Source: Nonomuraea typhae (GTDB lineage Bacteria; Actinomycetota; Actinomycetes; Streptosporangiales; Streptosporangiaceae). From it: a stretch of 64,000 bases of DNA. Both the position numbers and the translations under genes were made by a program. The notes below the pieces were generated by a model. That model was not told where the DNA came from. It ran no database searches and worked only from the letters and a program-made list of their open reading frames with translations. Positions 24,320 through 32,834 of this stretch are shown here, piece after piece. Positions within the stretch are counted from its first letter, which is position 1. Each line of letters starts with the position of its first letter. The stretch lies in contig NZ_VRLV01000017.1 in the NCBI RefSeq assembly GCF_009760925.1, positions 124,001-188,000 of the forward strand. The letters are read 5' to 3'.

Positions 24320-25510
24320 TCAGGAAGCGTTGTCGTTCACCCACAACGCCAGCAGCCCGCGGAAGTGCGCGACGAACCGCTCGTGCTCGTGCGGCGGGTA
24401 GGTGGCGGTCACGGTGTTGACCAGCAGCCGGTCGAACGACGGCCCCGAGATCCAGCTGAGCACCGCCTCGTCCAGGTGCGCCAGCCGTTCGGCGCAGAAC
24501 TCGTGGTAGTGCTCGGTGTCGAAGTAGGCGTCGGCCAGCCGCCGGTAGGCGGCCAGGCGCTCGGCGTAGGTGCCCTCGACGGCGAAGTACTCGCGGGTGT
24601 CCAGGTCGATCCGCGGCCTGCGCTCGGTCTCGGCGCAGAAGACCGTCCACTTGACCAGGGCCTTCATCGCCCACGGGAAGTAGTAGTGCAGGCTGGTCAG
24701 CGCCACGTCGGGGCAGGCGTTGGCGTAGTCGATCGGGTGCACGTCGCCGCCCTTGACCAGCGTCTCGCAGGAGTTGAACTCCCACCGGAAGAACGCGTTG
24801 ACCAGCCGCCCGATCGTCACCACCTCCTCACCGACCTCCGGCGAGAGGAAGGAGTGGTCCACCGAGTAGCGCGCGTGCATGGGCTGCTCGGGATGGAAGC
24901 GCATGACCATCGTCTCGGCCCCGATCGACAACGACCGGGCGAAGGCGTCGTACCCCTCGATCGCCTTCTGCAGGTGCATGAGCATCTCGCCGCTCTGGTC
25001 GTAGGCGCGGTGCAGCTCGTCGGCGTCGCGCACGATGGAGACGCCCCGCCACGCGCCGCCGTCGTAGGGCTTCATGACCAGCGGGTAGCCGATGCGCTCG
25101 GCGATGGAGTCGAGGTCGAAGGGCTTGTTGTAGCGCGTCGCCGTGTAGGCGTACCGCGCGTTGTCGAGCGGGTTCTTGTACGGCACGAGCACCGTGTCGG
25201 GGACCTTCAGCCCGAGGCGCATCATCGCGCAGTAGGCGGTGTGCTTCTCCATCGACTGGAACGTGAACGGGCTGTTGAGCAGGTAGACGTCGTCCATCAT
25301 GGCGATCTTCTTGAGCCATTCGCGCGGGTGGTAGTACCAGTAGGCGAGCCGGTCGATGACGACGTCGTAGCGTGGCTCGTCCCGCAGGCCGAACGGCTCG
25401 ATGGTGACCCGCTCCACCTCGTAGCCGGGCCTGGCCCTGCGCATGATCTCCTCGAAGGCGGCGGGCCAGTCCTCCTCGGTGCCCAGCAGCAGTCCGATTA
25501 GATGTTTCAT
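24320..25510 (-). CDS. ATP-grasp-fold protein, third gene of a coupled operon
   Basis: A 396-residue ATP-grasp-like protein. NSPFTFQSMEKHTAYCAMMRL marks the pre-grasp helix, GYPLVMKPYDGGAWRGVSIV (about 141-160) the ATP-binding Lys and Gly-rich loop, and VHPIDYANACPD the metal-ligand region near the active site. An ATP-dependent carboxylate-amine or carboxylate-hydroxyl ligase activity is expected, substrate unknown. The ATG at 25510 overlaps the TGA of the esterase gene (ATGA), so it is co-translated with the esterase and the DUF2252 protein. Confidence 0.8.
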   Translation of the reverse strand: MKHLIGLLLGTEEDWPAAFEEIMRRARPGYEVERVTIEPFGLRDEPRYDVVIDRLAYWYYHPREWLKKIAMMDDVYLLNSPFTFQSMEKHTAYCAMMRLGLKVPDTVLVPYKNPLDNARYAYTATRYNKPFDLDSIAERIGYPLVMKPYDGGAWRGVSIVRDADELHRAYDQSGEMLMHLQKAIEGYDAFARSLSIGAETMVMRFHPEQPMHARYSVDHSFLSPEVGEEVVTIGRLVNAFFRWEFNSCETLVKGGDVHPIDYANACPDVALTSLHYYFPWAMKALVKWTVFCAETERRPRIDLDTREYFAVEGTYAERLAAYRRLADAYFDTEHYHEFCAERLAHLDEAVLSWISGPSFDRLLVNTVTATYPPHEHERFVAHFRGLLALWVNDNAS

Positions 25511-26442
25511 CGGCACACTTCCTGTAGCAGCCGCGTCAGGCCGGGGTGGAACGCGTCGCGCCAGGCGGTGTAGTTGTGCGTGTCCGCCGTCTCGCGCAGG
25601 GTCACGGTGTAGCCCTGGGTGCGCAGCGCCTCGGCCATGGCGCGGTTGTTGTGGATGTTCTCCTCGGTGGCGCCGCAGGTCATGGCCGTGGGTACGGCAC
25701 GCACCGCCGTACCTTTGAGGACCTCTTCCACGAAGCGGACGACTCGCTCGTAGTACGGGAAGCGGCGTTCGTGGGCGTCGTAGCGAGGCTGGAAGAAGCT
25801 GCCCGACTGCAGGAAGAGCGCGTCGAACAGCTCGGGGTGGCTCCACTGGGCGTGCAGCATGGCCAGCGCGCCGAGGCTGGTGCCCATGCCGATGCGCACG
25901 GTCGCGCTCCGGTACGGCTGGCCCGCCAGGAAGTCGGCGTAGGCCGGGTTGGCCGAGTAGTCGGCGTTGCGGTCGACGGGGTGCAGGAGGATCGCGCGCA
26001 GGGGCGGCAGCCAGCCTCCGGCGACCCCGGCGGCCAGGTAGCGGGTGAGGCCGGACAGGTCGTCGTACTCGGGCCCGTCGTGGACCACGAGCAGCGGCAG
26101 GTCGCCGCCGACTCCGGGCGGCGCCCAGACGCTGGCGCCGCCGGAGGACGCGGGGTAGCCGAGCCAGGCGGGCGGGGAGTACTCGGGGAACTCCAGCACG
26201 CTCTTCGGCCCGAAGATCCCGCGGGCGCGTAAGGGGTTGCCCGGATCGAGGATGGTTTCGACGCTGCCGTCGCGGTGGCGCAGCTCGAAGAGGTACTCCA
26301 TCCGGTGCACGGGGGGCTTGGGGATGGCCAGGGTCCACCCGGCTGCGCCGTACATGAAGTCGACCGAGCGCAGCCCGAGTTCCTGCCACAGGCGGACGCC
26401 GGACAGGCGGTGGGCGGGGTCGGGGAGGGAGAAGCGGATCAT
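25507..26442 (-). CDS. Enterochelin esterase-like alpha/beta hydrolase
   Basis: A 311-residue protein of the Fes/esterase D type. An N-terminal sandwich-like region (FSLPDPAHRLSGVRLWQE) precedes the hydrolase domain with LPLLVVHDGPEYDD, the nucleophile elbow GMGTSLGALAML (Ser189), and a C-terminal THNYTAWRDAF with the likely catalytic His. Expected to cleave an ester or amide made by, or delivered to, its operon partners. Start and stop both overlap neighbouring genes by four bases (ATGA twice). Substrate unknown; no siderophore genes are nearby, so true enterochelin hydrolysis is unlikely. Confidence 0.82.
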   Translation of the reverse strand: MIRFSLPDPAHRLSGVRLWQELGLRSVDFMYGAAGWTLAIPKPPVHRMEYLFELRHRDGSVETILDPGNPLRARGIFGPKSVLEFPEYSPPAWLGYPASSGGASVWAPPGVGGDLPLLVVHDGPEYDDLSGLTRYLAAGVAGGWLPPLRAILLHPVDRNADYSANPAYADFLAGQPYRSATVRIGMGTSLGALAMLHAQWSHPELFDALFLQSGSFFQPRYDAHERRFPYYERVVRFVEEVLKGTAVRAVPTAMTCGATEENIHNNRAMAEALRTQGYTVTLRETADTHNYTAWRDAFHPGLTRLLQEVCR

Positions 26443-27740
26443 AGTCCGGGGATGAGGCCGTTCCTGAAGAGGTCGACAAAAAATTGATGGTCCTTGCGGG
26501 CTTGTGCCCCGTATTGATGGGAGAAATTCACCAACATCTCGACAAATCTGTCGGAATCCCTGCCAACTCTCGCCACGATCGCCTCCTCCGTCGAGAAGTC
26601 GACCAGATCGTGGCTGCTCTCGTCGTCGGCCACCGAGTGCATGCGGGCCACCGCCCGGCCCAGATCGCTCATGATCGAGCGCAGCTCCACCGGCTCGTTC
26701 ACGTCGTCCCAGTCGAGGTCGGCGGAGTACGGCGAGATCTCGGCGACGAGCTGGCCGGCGCCGTCGAGCGTGGTGTATCCGAGCCACGGGTCAGAATGGG
26801 CCTGCAGGGCGCGCTGCGACTCGGCGGTGCGGTGGCCCTGGTGCAGGAAGTAGCCGGCCACGCGCTCGTCGGCGATGTGCCGGGCCACCGCCGGCACCTG
26901 GGCCTGCTTCATGTAGAGGATGACGTCGTTCTCCAGCGCCTGCGAGCGGCCTTCGAGCAGCAGGTTGTAGGAGGGCAGCCCCGCCGAGCCGATGCCGACG
27001 CCCTTGCGCAGCGCCACGTCCTTGACCGTGTGCTCGACCGGGTTGGCGCCGCCGGGCAGCGTGTGCAGGTAGTCCTGGAAGGCGGCCAGCACCCGCTCCC
27101 GCACCTCGGGGGAGACCGCGGTGCGGCCCTCCATGAGGGCGAAGCGGCGGTCGTAGTCCTGGACCACGGTCTCGACATCGAGCATCGCCACCCGGGTGTT
27201 CAGCCGGGCGGTCTGCAGCACCCGGTGCAGGACGCCGCTGGTGGTGCCGATGGTGAGGGAGCCGATCGCGTCGTCGCCGCCGTGCGCGATGCCGGTCAGC
27301 TCGGTCAGGTAGGCGGTGCCGAACTCGGTGACCAGGGCGGTGATCGCCTCGTCCGACAGCGCCTTGCCGTACCCGATGAGCGCGACGCTGGCGGCGAAGC
27401 GTTTGAGGTCCCAGGTGAAGGGGCCGACGTAGGCTTCGTCGAAGTCGTTGACGTTGAAGACGAGCACGCCGGAGGCGTTCATGTAGGTGCCGAAGTTCTC
27501 GGCGTGCAGGTCGCCGTGGATCCAGACCCGGCTGGTGAAGTCGTCGAGGAAGGAGTCGTCCGCGTAGTCGCCGGTCATGTCGGCGTAGAAGATCGAGGCG
27601 CTGCCTCGGTAGAACGCGAACGGCGAAGCCGCCATTTTCCTGAATTTTCGGGAAAAGGCGGCCGGGTCGCGTTTGATGGAATCGCCGAACTCGGTGGTGA
27701 GGACGTCAAGGATGTGAGCCGTGCGGCCCATGGTGCTCAT
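26439..27740 (-). CDS. DUF2252 kinase-fold protein, first gene of a coupled operon
   Basis: A 433-residue DUF2252 protein, a family related in motif to aminoglycoside/choline kinases. Visible: FYRGSA (43-48), HGDLHAENFG (75-84, the catalytic-loop-like HGDxxxxN), NDFDE (98-102, the metal-binding DFD) and WDLKR (110-114). These suggest an ATP-dependent phosphotransferase or a related reaction. It begins the DUF2252-esterase-ATP-grasp operon, whose genes overlap by ATGA. ATG at 27740 (MSTMGRTAHIL); a second ATG three codons in is possible. Substrate unknown. Confidence 0.85.
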   Translation of the reverse strand: MSTMGRTAHILDVLTTEFGDSIKRDPAAFSRKFRKMAASPFAFYRGSASIFYADMTGDYADDSFLDDFTSRVWIHGDLHAENFGTYMNASGVLVFNVNDFDEAYVGPFTWDLKRFAASVALIGYGKALSDEAITALVTEFGTAYLTELTGIAHGGDDAIGSLTIGTTSGVLHRVLQTARLNTRVAMLDVETVVQDYDRRFALMEGRTAVSPEVRERVLAAFQDYLHTLPGGANPVEHTVKDVALRKGVGIGSAGLPSYNLLLEGRSQALENDVILYMKQAQVPAVARHIADERVAGYFLHQGHRTAESQRALQAHSDPWLGYTTLDGAGQLVAEISPYSADLDWDDVNEPVELRSIMSDLGRAVARMHSVADDESSHDLVDFSTEEAIVARVGRDSDRFVEMLVNFSHQYGAQARKDHQFFVDLFRNGLIPGL

Positions 27741-27773
27741 ACCAGGGACGGTAAATCGGCACGGCCCGGTCGC

Positions 27774-28769
27774 CTAGCCCGATCTTTCCCGAAGCCGGTC
27801 AAGAACCGGCAGTCTCCGCCATCCGGTCACCGCCAGCGTCAGGGCGACCACGGTCAGGATCGTGCACTGGATCCACGCGTCCGTGGTCGTGCCGTAGGAG
27901 ACGACCATCGTCCCCACCAGGAGCAGCAGCACGAGCAGCGCGCACCCGGCGAGCGCCAGCAGCAGGGGCGCGCTCGCCCGCCGGATGAGGAGGACCGCGG
28001 CCGCGGCCAGGATCGTGATCGTGAGCAACCTGGGCAGACCCATCCAGGCCGCATAGGTGTCCACACGCGCCGGGTCGCCGCCCAGCCAGATCTCGGCGAA
28101 GAACCGGGTGTTGACCAGACTCACGATCCCGCCGGCGAGCACCGGCGGCAGCAGCGCGGCCCACCAGGAGCGGCGGGCCGGCGGGGCGTCGCGGTGGAAG
28201 CCGGCCAGGAGCGCCAGCAAGGGCAGCGCGGCCAGCAGGAAGTACGGATCACGCAGCTGAGGGGGCGGGAACGCCTCCCACACGAGGTAGCCGAGGTCCC
28301 AGAGGACTGCGGCCCCTGCCGCGATCTTCGCCGGTCGGACGGCGCCGCGGGCGAGGGCGACGTAGGCCGCCAGCCAGAGGACGCCGTCCACCATGGCCCC
28401 GAGGTCCACCAGGGTGTCCGCCGGCACCGGCACGCCCATGACCACGATCTCCGGGGGCAGCATGAGGGCCGAGGCGATCCCGGCGACCGCGAGGGTGGCC
28501 TGCAGGGCCAGCCCGAACAGCGCGGCCGTCCGCACGGTCTCGCCCCAGGCGAAGTAGCGCGGCGCGCCGGTCGCGCCCGCCAGCCGTACCCGCAGGGCCA
28601 GTCCCGCGATGCTGGCGATCTCGCCGAAGCGCGGGCGCGGGCCGAGCTCGTCGGGCACCTCGCCGGCGTACTCCAGGTAGGCCGCGACCATCTCCTCCTC
28701 GCGCTCGGCCCGGTAGGAGGCGGGCAGCAGCCGCAGCACGGTGCGGTAACGCCTTTCCAGGAGGCTCAC
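27774..28769 (-). CDS. Multi-pass membrane protein downstream of PadR
   Basis: A 331-residue protein: a soluble N-terminal helix bundle (LLERRYRTVLRLLPASYRAEREEEMVAAYLE) typical of the partners of PadR regulators, then about eight hydrophobic segments. Such proteins are thought to act as membrane-bound partners or targets of the PadR system; no transport or catalytic motif is visible. The GTG at 28769 overlaps the padR stop (GTGA). Confidence 0.78.
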   Translation of the reverse strand: MSLLERRYRTVLRLLPASYRAEREEEMVAAYLEYAGEVPDELGPRPRFGEIASIAGLALRVRLAGATGAPRYFAWGETVRTAALFGLALQATLAVAGIASALMLPPEIVVMGVPVPADTLVDLGAMVDGVLWLAAYVALARGAVRPAKIAAGAAVLWDLGYLVWEAFPPPQLRDPYFLLAALPLLALLAGFHRDAPPARRSWWAALLPPVLAGGIVSLVNTRFFAEIWLGGDPARVDTYAAWMGLPRLLTITILAAAAVLLIRRASAPLLLALAGCALLVLLLLVGTMVVSYGTTTDAWIQCTILTVVALTLAVTGWRRLPVLDRLRERSG

Positions 28770-29095
28770 GCGAGCCCCCCGACGGCCCGCGCCCGCAGCC
28801 TGGCCGTGGCCACGGCGGCGGTCTGGGCGACCCGCTCGGCCTCCTCCTGAAGGGTCCCGGCCCCCTTCTCGGTCAGCCGGTAGTAGCGGCGCAGCCGTCC
28901 CTGCTGGACCTCCTCGCGGTCCAGCTCGACCAGTTCCTCCCCGGCCAGCCGGTCCAGCACGCCGTACAGCGTGCCGATCTTGAGGTGGACCCGCCCCCCG
29001 GTCAGCCGCTCGACCTCCTGGACGATGCCGTAGCCGTGCCGGGGCTCGTCCACCAGCGCGGTGAGCGCCAGGAACATGGGCTCCGTGATAGTCAT
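28766..29095 (-). CDS. PadR-family transcriptional regulator
   Basis: A 109-residue winged-helix repressor: MTITEPMFLALTALVDEPRHGYGIVQEVE, then IGTLYGVLDRLAGEELVE and GRLRRYYRLTEKGAGTL, the classic PadR recognition and wing segments, plus a short dimerisation helix. ATG at 29095 is chosen as MTITEP is the standard start. It is coupled to the membrane protein that follows, and a palindromic operator lies 11 bp upstream, indicating autoregulation. Confidence 0.88.
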   Translation of the reverse strand: MTITEPMFLALTALVDEPRHGYGIVQEVERLTGGRVHLKIGTLYGVLDRLAGEELVELDREEVQQGRLRRYYRLTEKGAGTLQEEAERVAQTAAVATARLRARAVGGLA

Positions 29096-29105
29096 GAGGC
29101 CCACC

Positions 29106-29126
29106 ATATCCTGTCACTCAGGATAT
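29106..29126. promoter_or_regulatory. PadR operator
   Basis: Inverted repeat with 8-bp arms ATATCCTG (29106-29113) and CAGGATAT (29119-29126) separated by TCACT, immediately upstream of padR. AT-ending arms of this type are characteristic of small PadR repressors. Confidence 0.7.
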
Positions 29127-29134
29127 GGGGAGGG

Positions 29135-29902
29135 TCAGGCGTGCTGGCTGGAGACCGAGACGACCTCGCCCGTCATGTACGACGAGTAGCCGCTGGCCAG
29201 GAAGACGATCACGTTGGCCACCTCCCACGGCTCGGCCGAGCGGCCGAACGCCTCGCGCGCGGTCAGCTCGGCCAGCAGCTCGTCACTGGTCACCTTGGCC
29301 AGGAACGGGTGCATGGCCAGCGACGGCGCGACCGCGTTGACGCGGATCCCGTGCTCGGCCGCCTCGATCGCGGCGCACCTGGTCAACGCCATGACCCCCG
29401 CCTTGGCGGCGGCGTAGTGCGCCTGCCCGGCCTGGGCCCGCCAGCCGATCACCGAGGCGTTGTTGACGATCGCGCCGCCGCCCTGGGCGATCATCTGGCG
29501 GAGCGCCGCGCGGGTGCAGCGCATGGTGCCGGTGAGGGTCACGTCGAGCACCGCGTGCCACTGCTCGTCGGCCATCTCGGCCAGGGGCGCGGTGCCGCCG
29601 AGCCCGGCGTTGTTGACCAGCACGTCCAGCCGCCCGTGCCGCTCGGCCACCGCCGCGAACAGCGCGTCCACCTGCTCCTGCGCGGTCACGTCACACGGTA
29701 CGGCCAGCGGCTCGGCCCCGGTCAGCCCGGCCAGCTCCGCGGCCGCCGCGGCCAGGCGGCGCTCGTGCCGGTCGGAGACGACCACGACGGCCCCCTCCTC
29801 GGCGCACCGGCGCGCGGTCGCGAACCCGATCCCGGCTCCGGCCGCCGCCGTCACCAGCGTGACCTTGCCGGCCAGCAGGCCGTGGGACTCGGGATGGTTC
29901 AT
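29135..29902 (-). CDS. ipdF: IpdF-like SDR oxidoreductase of steroid-ring catabolism
   Basis: A 255-residue SDR: KVTLVTAAAGAGIGFATARR (cofactor loop), VVVSDRHERRLAAAAAEL, LVNNAGLGG, ASVIGWRAQAGQAHYAAAKAGVMALTR (catalytic Ser and YxxxK), and SSYMTGEVVSVSSQH at the end. From memory it strongly resembles Rv3559c (IpdF), which oxidises/reduces the 5-OH of HIP-type CoA esters. Adjacent to fadE30 as in Mycobacterium (Rv3559c-Rv3560c). The ATG at 29902 overlaps the fadE30 stop (ATGA). Confidence 0.9.
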   Translation of the reverse strand: MNHPESHGLLAGKVTLVTAAAGAGIGFATARRCAEEGAVVVVSDRHERRLAAAAAELAGLTGAEPLAVPCDVTAQEQVDALFAAVAERHGRLDVLVNNAGLGGTAPLAEMADEQWHAVLDVTLTGTMRCTRAALRQMIAQGGGAIVNNASVIGWRAQAGQAHYAAAKAGVMALTRCAAIEAAEHGIRVNAVAPSLAMHPFLAKVTSDELLAELTAREAFGRSAEPWEVANVIVFLASGYSSYMTGEVVSVSSQHA

Positions 29903-31005
29903 CGGGGCAGTCCCAGGGCGCGCTCGGCGATGAGGTTGCGCTGGATCTCGCTGGATCCGGCGTAGATCGTGTCGGCCCGGCTGAACAGATACAGGCGCTG
30001 CAGGTCGCCGAGCTCGCCGCCCTCGGCCACCAGCCCCGCTTGCCCGAGCGCCTCCTGGGCCAGCTCGCCCAGCCGCCGGTGCCACTCCGACCAGTACAGC
30101 TTGGTGATCGGCGACTGGGGGTCGCGCAGCGCGTTGAGCCGCATGACCTCCAGCTCCAGCCACGCCTGCGCGAGCCGGTCGCGCAGCACCGGATCCCGCG
30201 CCGCGCCGGTCCGCCCGGCGGTCTCGATCACCTTCTGCAGCTCGCGCCGGAAGCCGATCTGCTGGCCGAGCGTGGAGGCGCCGCGCTCGTAGCCCAGCGT
30301 GGCCATCGCGACCCGCCACCCGTCGCCGGGGGCGCCCAGGACGTTGCCCGCGGCGGTGCGGGCGCCGTCGAAGAAGACCTCGTTGAACTCCGAGGTGCCG
30401 GTGAGCTGGACGATCGGCCTGACCTCGACGCCCGGCTGATCCATGGGCACGAGCAGGTAGGACAGCCCCCGGTGCTTCCTGCCGCCCTTCTCGGTACGGC
30501 ACAGCACGAAGCACCAGTCGGCCACATGGGCCAGGGAGGTCCACACCTTCTGCCCGGTGATCACCCACTCATCTCCCGATATTTCCGCCCATGTCTGGAC
30601 GTTGGCCAGGTCCGAGCCCGCCTCCGGCTCCGAATACCCCTGGCACCACAGCTCCTCGCCCGACTGGATCCCCGGCAGGAACCGCGCCTTCTGCTCGGCC
30701 GTGCCGAACTCCAGGATCGTCGGCCCGATCAGCCCCTCGCCGATGTGGCCCACCCGGGCGGGGGCGTCGGCCCTGGCGTACTCCTCGTAGAAGGCGATCT
30801 GGCCGGCCAGGTCCGCCGCCCGCCCGCCGTACTCCTCGGGCCAGCTCAGACAGGTCCAGCCGGCCTTGCCCAGGTGCCGCTCCCAGTCATGGCGGGCCTC
30901 GTGCCCCTCGTGCTCACGCCCGGGCCCGCCGAGGCCGCGCACGTGCGCGAACGTCGTGGACAGCTGCTCCTCCAGCCAGGCCCTGGCCTCCTCGCGCAGG
31001 CTCAC
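29899..31005 (-). CDS. fadE30: Acyl-CoA dehydrogenase, FadE30-like
   Basis: A 368-residue acyl-CoA dehydrogenase. WCQGYSEPEAGSDLANVQTWAE is the flavin/substrate-binding signature; QKVWTSLAHVADWCFVLCRT and SLAQQ-type C-terminal DTIYAGSSEIQRNLIAERALGLPR complete the fold. In mycobacteria FadE30 (Rv3560c) oxidises HIP-CoA or its hydroxy form at the propionate side chain. The GTG at 31005 overlaps the flavin-reductase stop (GTGA), so reductase-fadE30-ipdF form one coupled unit driven from operator D. Confidence 0.9.
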   Translation of the reverse strand: MSLREEARAWLEEQLSTTFAHVRGLGGPGREHEGHEARHDWERHLGKAGWTCLSWPEEYGGRAADLAGQIAFYEEYARADAPARVGHIGEGLIGPTILEFGTAEQKARFLPGIQSGEELWCQGYSEPEAGSDLANVQTWAEISGDEWVITGQKVWTSLAHVADWCFVLCRTEKGGRKHRGLSYLLVPMDQPGVEVRPIVQLTGTSEFNEVFFDGARTAAGNVLGAPGDGWRVAMATLGYERGASTLGQQIGFRRELQKVIETAGRTGAARDPVLRDRLAQAWLELEVMRLNALRDPQSPITKLYWSEWHRRLGELAQEALGQAGLVAEGGELGDLQRLYLFSRADTIYAGSSEIQRNLIAERALGLPR

Positions 31006-31595
31006 GTGCCCGTCTCGAATCTGCCGTAGCCGCCGCGGAAGAACACCAGCGGCCCGCCCTCGGCGTGCGTGTCGAGCTGGGTCACCCGGGCCACCACGAT
31101 CATGTGGTCGCCCGCCGGGTGCTCGGCCTCGACCACGCAGTCGATCCAGGCCAGCGCGCCCTCGATGACCGGGTTGCCGGAGGGGGAGCCGGTCCAGCGC
31201 AGGTCGGCGAACTTGTCACCGCCCCGGTTGGCCAGCTGGGCGCAGACCGGCTGCTGGTGCTCGGCCAGCACGTTGACCGTCACCACCTTGGCGCCGCGCA
31301 CCTTGGGCCAGCTCGTGCTGGTGTGGGCGACGCAGAAGGCGACCAGCGGGGGCTCGAGCGAGACCGAGGTGAAGGCGTTGGCGGCCAGGCCGCACGGCTC
31401 ACCGCTCTCGGGGTCGAGCGCCGTGATGGCGACGACGCCGGTGGCGAACCTCCCGAGCACGTTCCGGAAACGCCGGCTGTCGAGATGCCCGTTGTGGCCG
31501 TTCGGCATGGCGGCTCCGTCGTGGGTCCTGCGCTTGTACGGCGAGGCGGTCTCGCACCCGTCCGGCCTGATCAGCCGGGCTGCGTGTGTGCTCAT
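31002..31595 (-). CDS. Flavin reductase family protein, HsaB-like
   Basis: A 197-residue flavin reductase domain: RRFRNVLGRFATGVVAITALD, AANAFTSVSLEPPLVAFCVAHTSTSW (flavin-binding), and GDHMIVVARVTQLDTHAEGGPLVFFRGGYGRF. This fold supplies reduced FMN/FAD to two-component monooxygenases; HsaB does so in the steroid A-ring pathway. No partner oxygenase is adjacent, but a KstR2-controlled LLM flavoenzyme lies at 45036-46082. The ATG at 31595 follows GAGGAGG; operator D lies 36 bp further upstream. Confidence 0.85.
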   Translation of the reverse strand: MSTHAARLIRPDGCETASPYKRRTHDGAAMPNGHNGHLDSRRFRNVLGRFATGVVAITALDPESGEPCGLAANAFTSVSLEPPLVAFCVAHTSTSWPKVRGAKVVTVNVLAEHQQPVCAQLANRGGDKFADLRWTGSPSGNPVIEGALAWIDCVVEAEHPAGDHMIVVARVTQLDTHAEGGPLVFFRGGYGRFETGT

Positions 31596-31630
31596 CTGGC
31601 CTCCTCGTCGGCGGATGCTGGTGTCATCTT

Positions 31631-31644
31631 ACCAAGCGCTTGCT
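31631..31644. promoter_or_regulatory. KstR2-like operator D (flavin reductase / Ltp divergent promoter)
   Basis: ACCAAGCGCTTGCT, perfect match to AnCAAGnnCTTGnT, continued by TGG so that a second CTTGG arm is present. On the minus strand TAAGAT (31625-31630) follows the operator directly as a -10-like hexamer for the reductase gene. Confidence 0.8.
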
Positions 31645-31694
31645 TGGATGGTACCCCTTTCCTCCCGGCCGCCCGCCTGCTAGCGTCGCCGGAT

Positions 31695-32834
31695 GTGGCC
31701 AAGCGCTTGCTCAAATTCGCGGACCGTGCCGCCATCGCGGGCGTCGGCTACACCCCCTTCACCAAGGACTCCCAGGTCAGCACCCTGACCCTGGCCTGCC
31801 GGGCGATCATGGCCGCGCTCTCCGACGCCGGCCTGTCGCCGGCCGACGTGGACGGCCTGGCCACCCACCGGGTGGGCGACTCCGCCGCCCCCTCCCTGGT
31901 GGCCCCCGCGCTGGGCATCGACGACCCGACCTGGTACCTGGACCAGTTCGGCGGCGGCAGCGTCTCCCACGCCGTCGCCGGTCAGGCCGCGCTCGCGGTC
32001 GCCACCGGCACGGCCGAGACCGTGGTCTTCTACCGGGCGATCAACGCCCGCTCGGAGTTCCGCATGGGCCAGGCCGCCAACCCGAGCCCGGAGGTCCAGT
32101 ACCAAGCCCCCTACGGCCTGGTGGCCCCCGCCCAGCATTTCGCGCTGGCCGCCCGCGCCCACATGCTGAAATATGGCACTACGGCGGAGCACTTCGGGCA
32201 GATCGCTGTCCGGCAGCGGGCGGCCGCGGCGAAAAACCCCCGCGCCCTGATGCGCACGCTCATCACCCTCGACGACTACCTCGCAAGCCGCTGGATCGCC
32301 GAACCGTTCCGGCTGCTCGACTGCTGCCTGGAGACCGACGGGGCCTGCGCCCTGGTCATCACCACCGCGGAGCGGGCGCGATCGCTGCGCCGTACCCCTG
32401 TGCTCATCTCCGCCGCCGCCTGGGGCGGCGGCCAGTCGTTCCTGTCGGGCGCCGACCCCACCGTGAGCGCCGCCGCCACGCTCGCCCCCCGCCTGTACGG
32501 CATGGCCGGCATCACCCCCGCCGACATCGACGTGGCGCAGCTCTACGACTGCTTCACCTACTCGGTCCTGGTCCAGCTCGAGGACTACGGCTTCTGCCCC
32601 AAAGGCGAAGGCGGCCCCTTCGTCGCGTCGGGGGAGGGGCCGCCGGTCAACACCCACGGCGGCTTCCTGTCCGAGGGGTACGTGCACGGGATCAACCACC
32701 TCGCCGAGGCGGTCTCCCAATTGCGCGGCGACGCCGGAGACCGCCAGGTGCCCGGCGCCCGGATCGCCCTGTCCACGTCGCAGCCCGGCTACATCCTCCC
32801 CGCCACGTCCGCCCTGATCCTCCGGAGGCCGTGA
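31695..32834 (+). CDS. Thiolase-like lipid-transfer protein (Ltp-type aldolase subunit)
   Basis: A 379-residue thiolase-fold protein of the SCP-2 thiolase/Ltp group. ALSDAGLSPADVDGLATHRVGD begins the fold; the C-terminal part has DIDVAQLYDCFTYSVLVQLEDYGFCPKGEGG and VNTHGGFLSEGYVHGINHLAEAV, with Tyr in place of the normal thiolase residues as in Ltp2. Together with the next gene (DUF35) it matches the Ltp2-ChsH2 retro-aldolase architecture of steroid side-chain removal. The GTG at 31695 lies eight bases after a -10-like TAGCGT (31681-31686), so it is probably leaderless; codons 2-6 lie inside operator E. Confidence 0.85.
   Translation: MAKRLLKFADRAAIAGVGYTPFTKDSQVSTLTLACRAIMAALSDAGLSPADVDGLATHRVGDSAAPSLVAPALGIDDPTWYLDQFGGGSVSHAVAGQAALAVATGTAETVVFYRAINARSEFRMGQAANPSPEVQYQAPYGLVAPAQHFALAARAHMLKYGTTAEHFGQIAVRQRAAAAKNPRALMRTLITLDDYLASRWIAEPFRLLDCCLETDGACALVITTAERARSLRRTPVLISAAAWGGGQSFLSGADPTVSAAATLAPRLYGMAGITPADIDVAQLYDCFTYSVLVQLEDYGFCPKGEGGPFVASGEGPPVNTHGGFLSEGYVHGINHLAEAVSQLRGDAGDRQVPGARIALSTSQPGYILPATSALILRRP
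31698..31711. promoter_or_regulatory. KstR2-like operator E inside the start of the Ltp gene
   Basis: GCCAAGCGCTTGCT, 13 of 14 positions of operator B, beginning at codon 2 of the Ltp gene. A repressor here would lie just downstream of the predicted transcription start. Confidence 0.65.
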
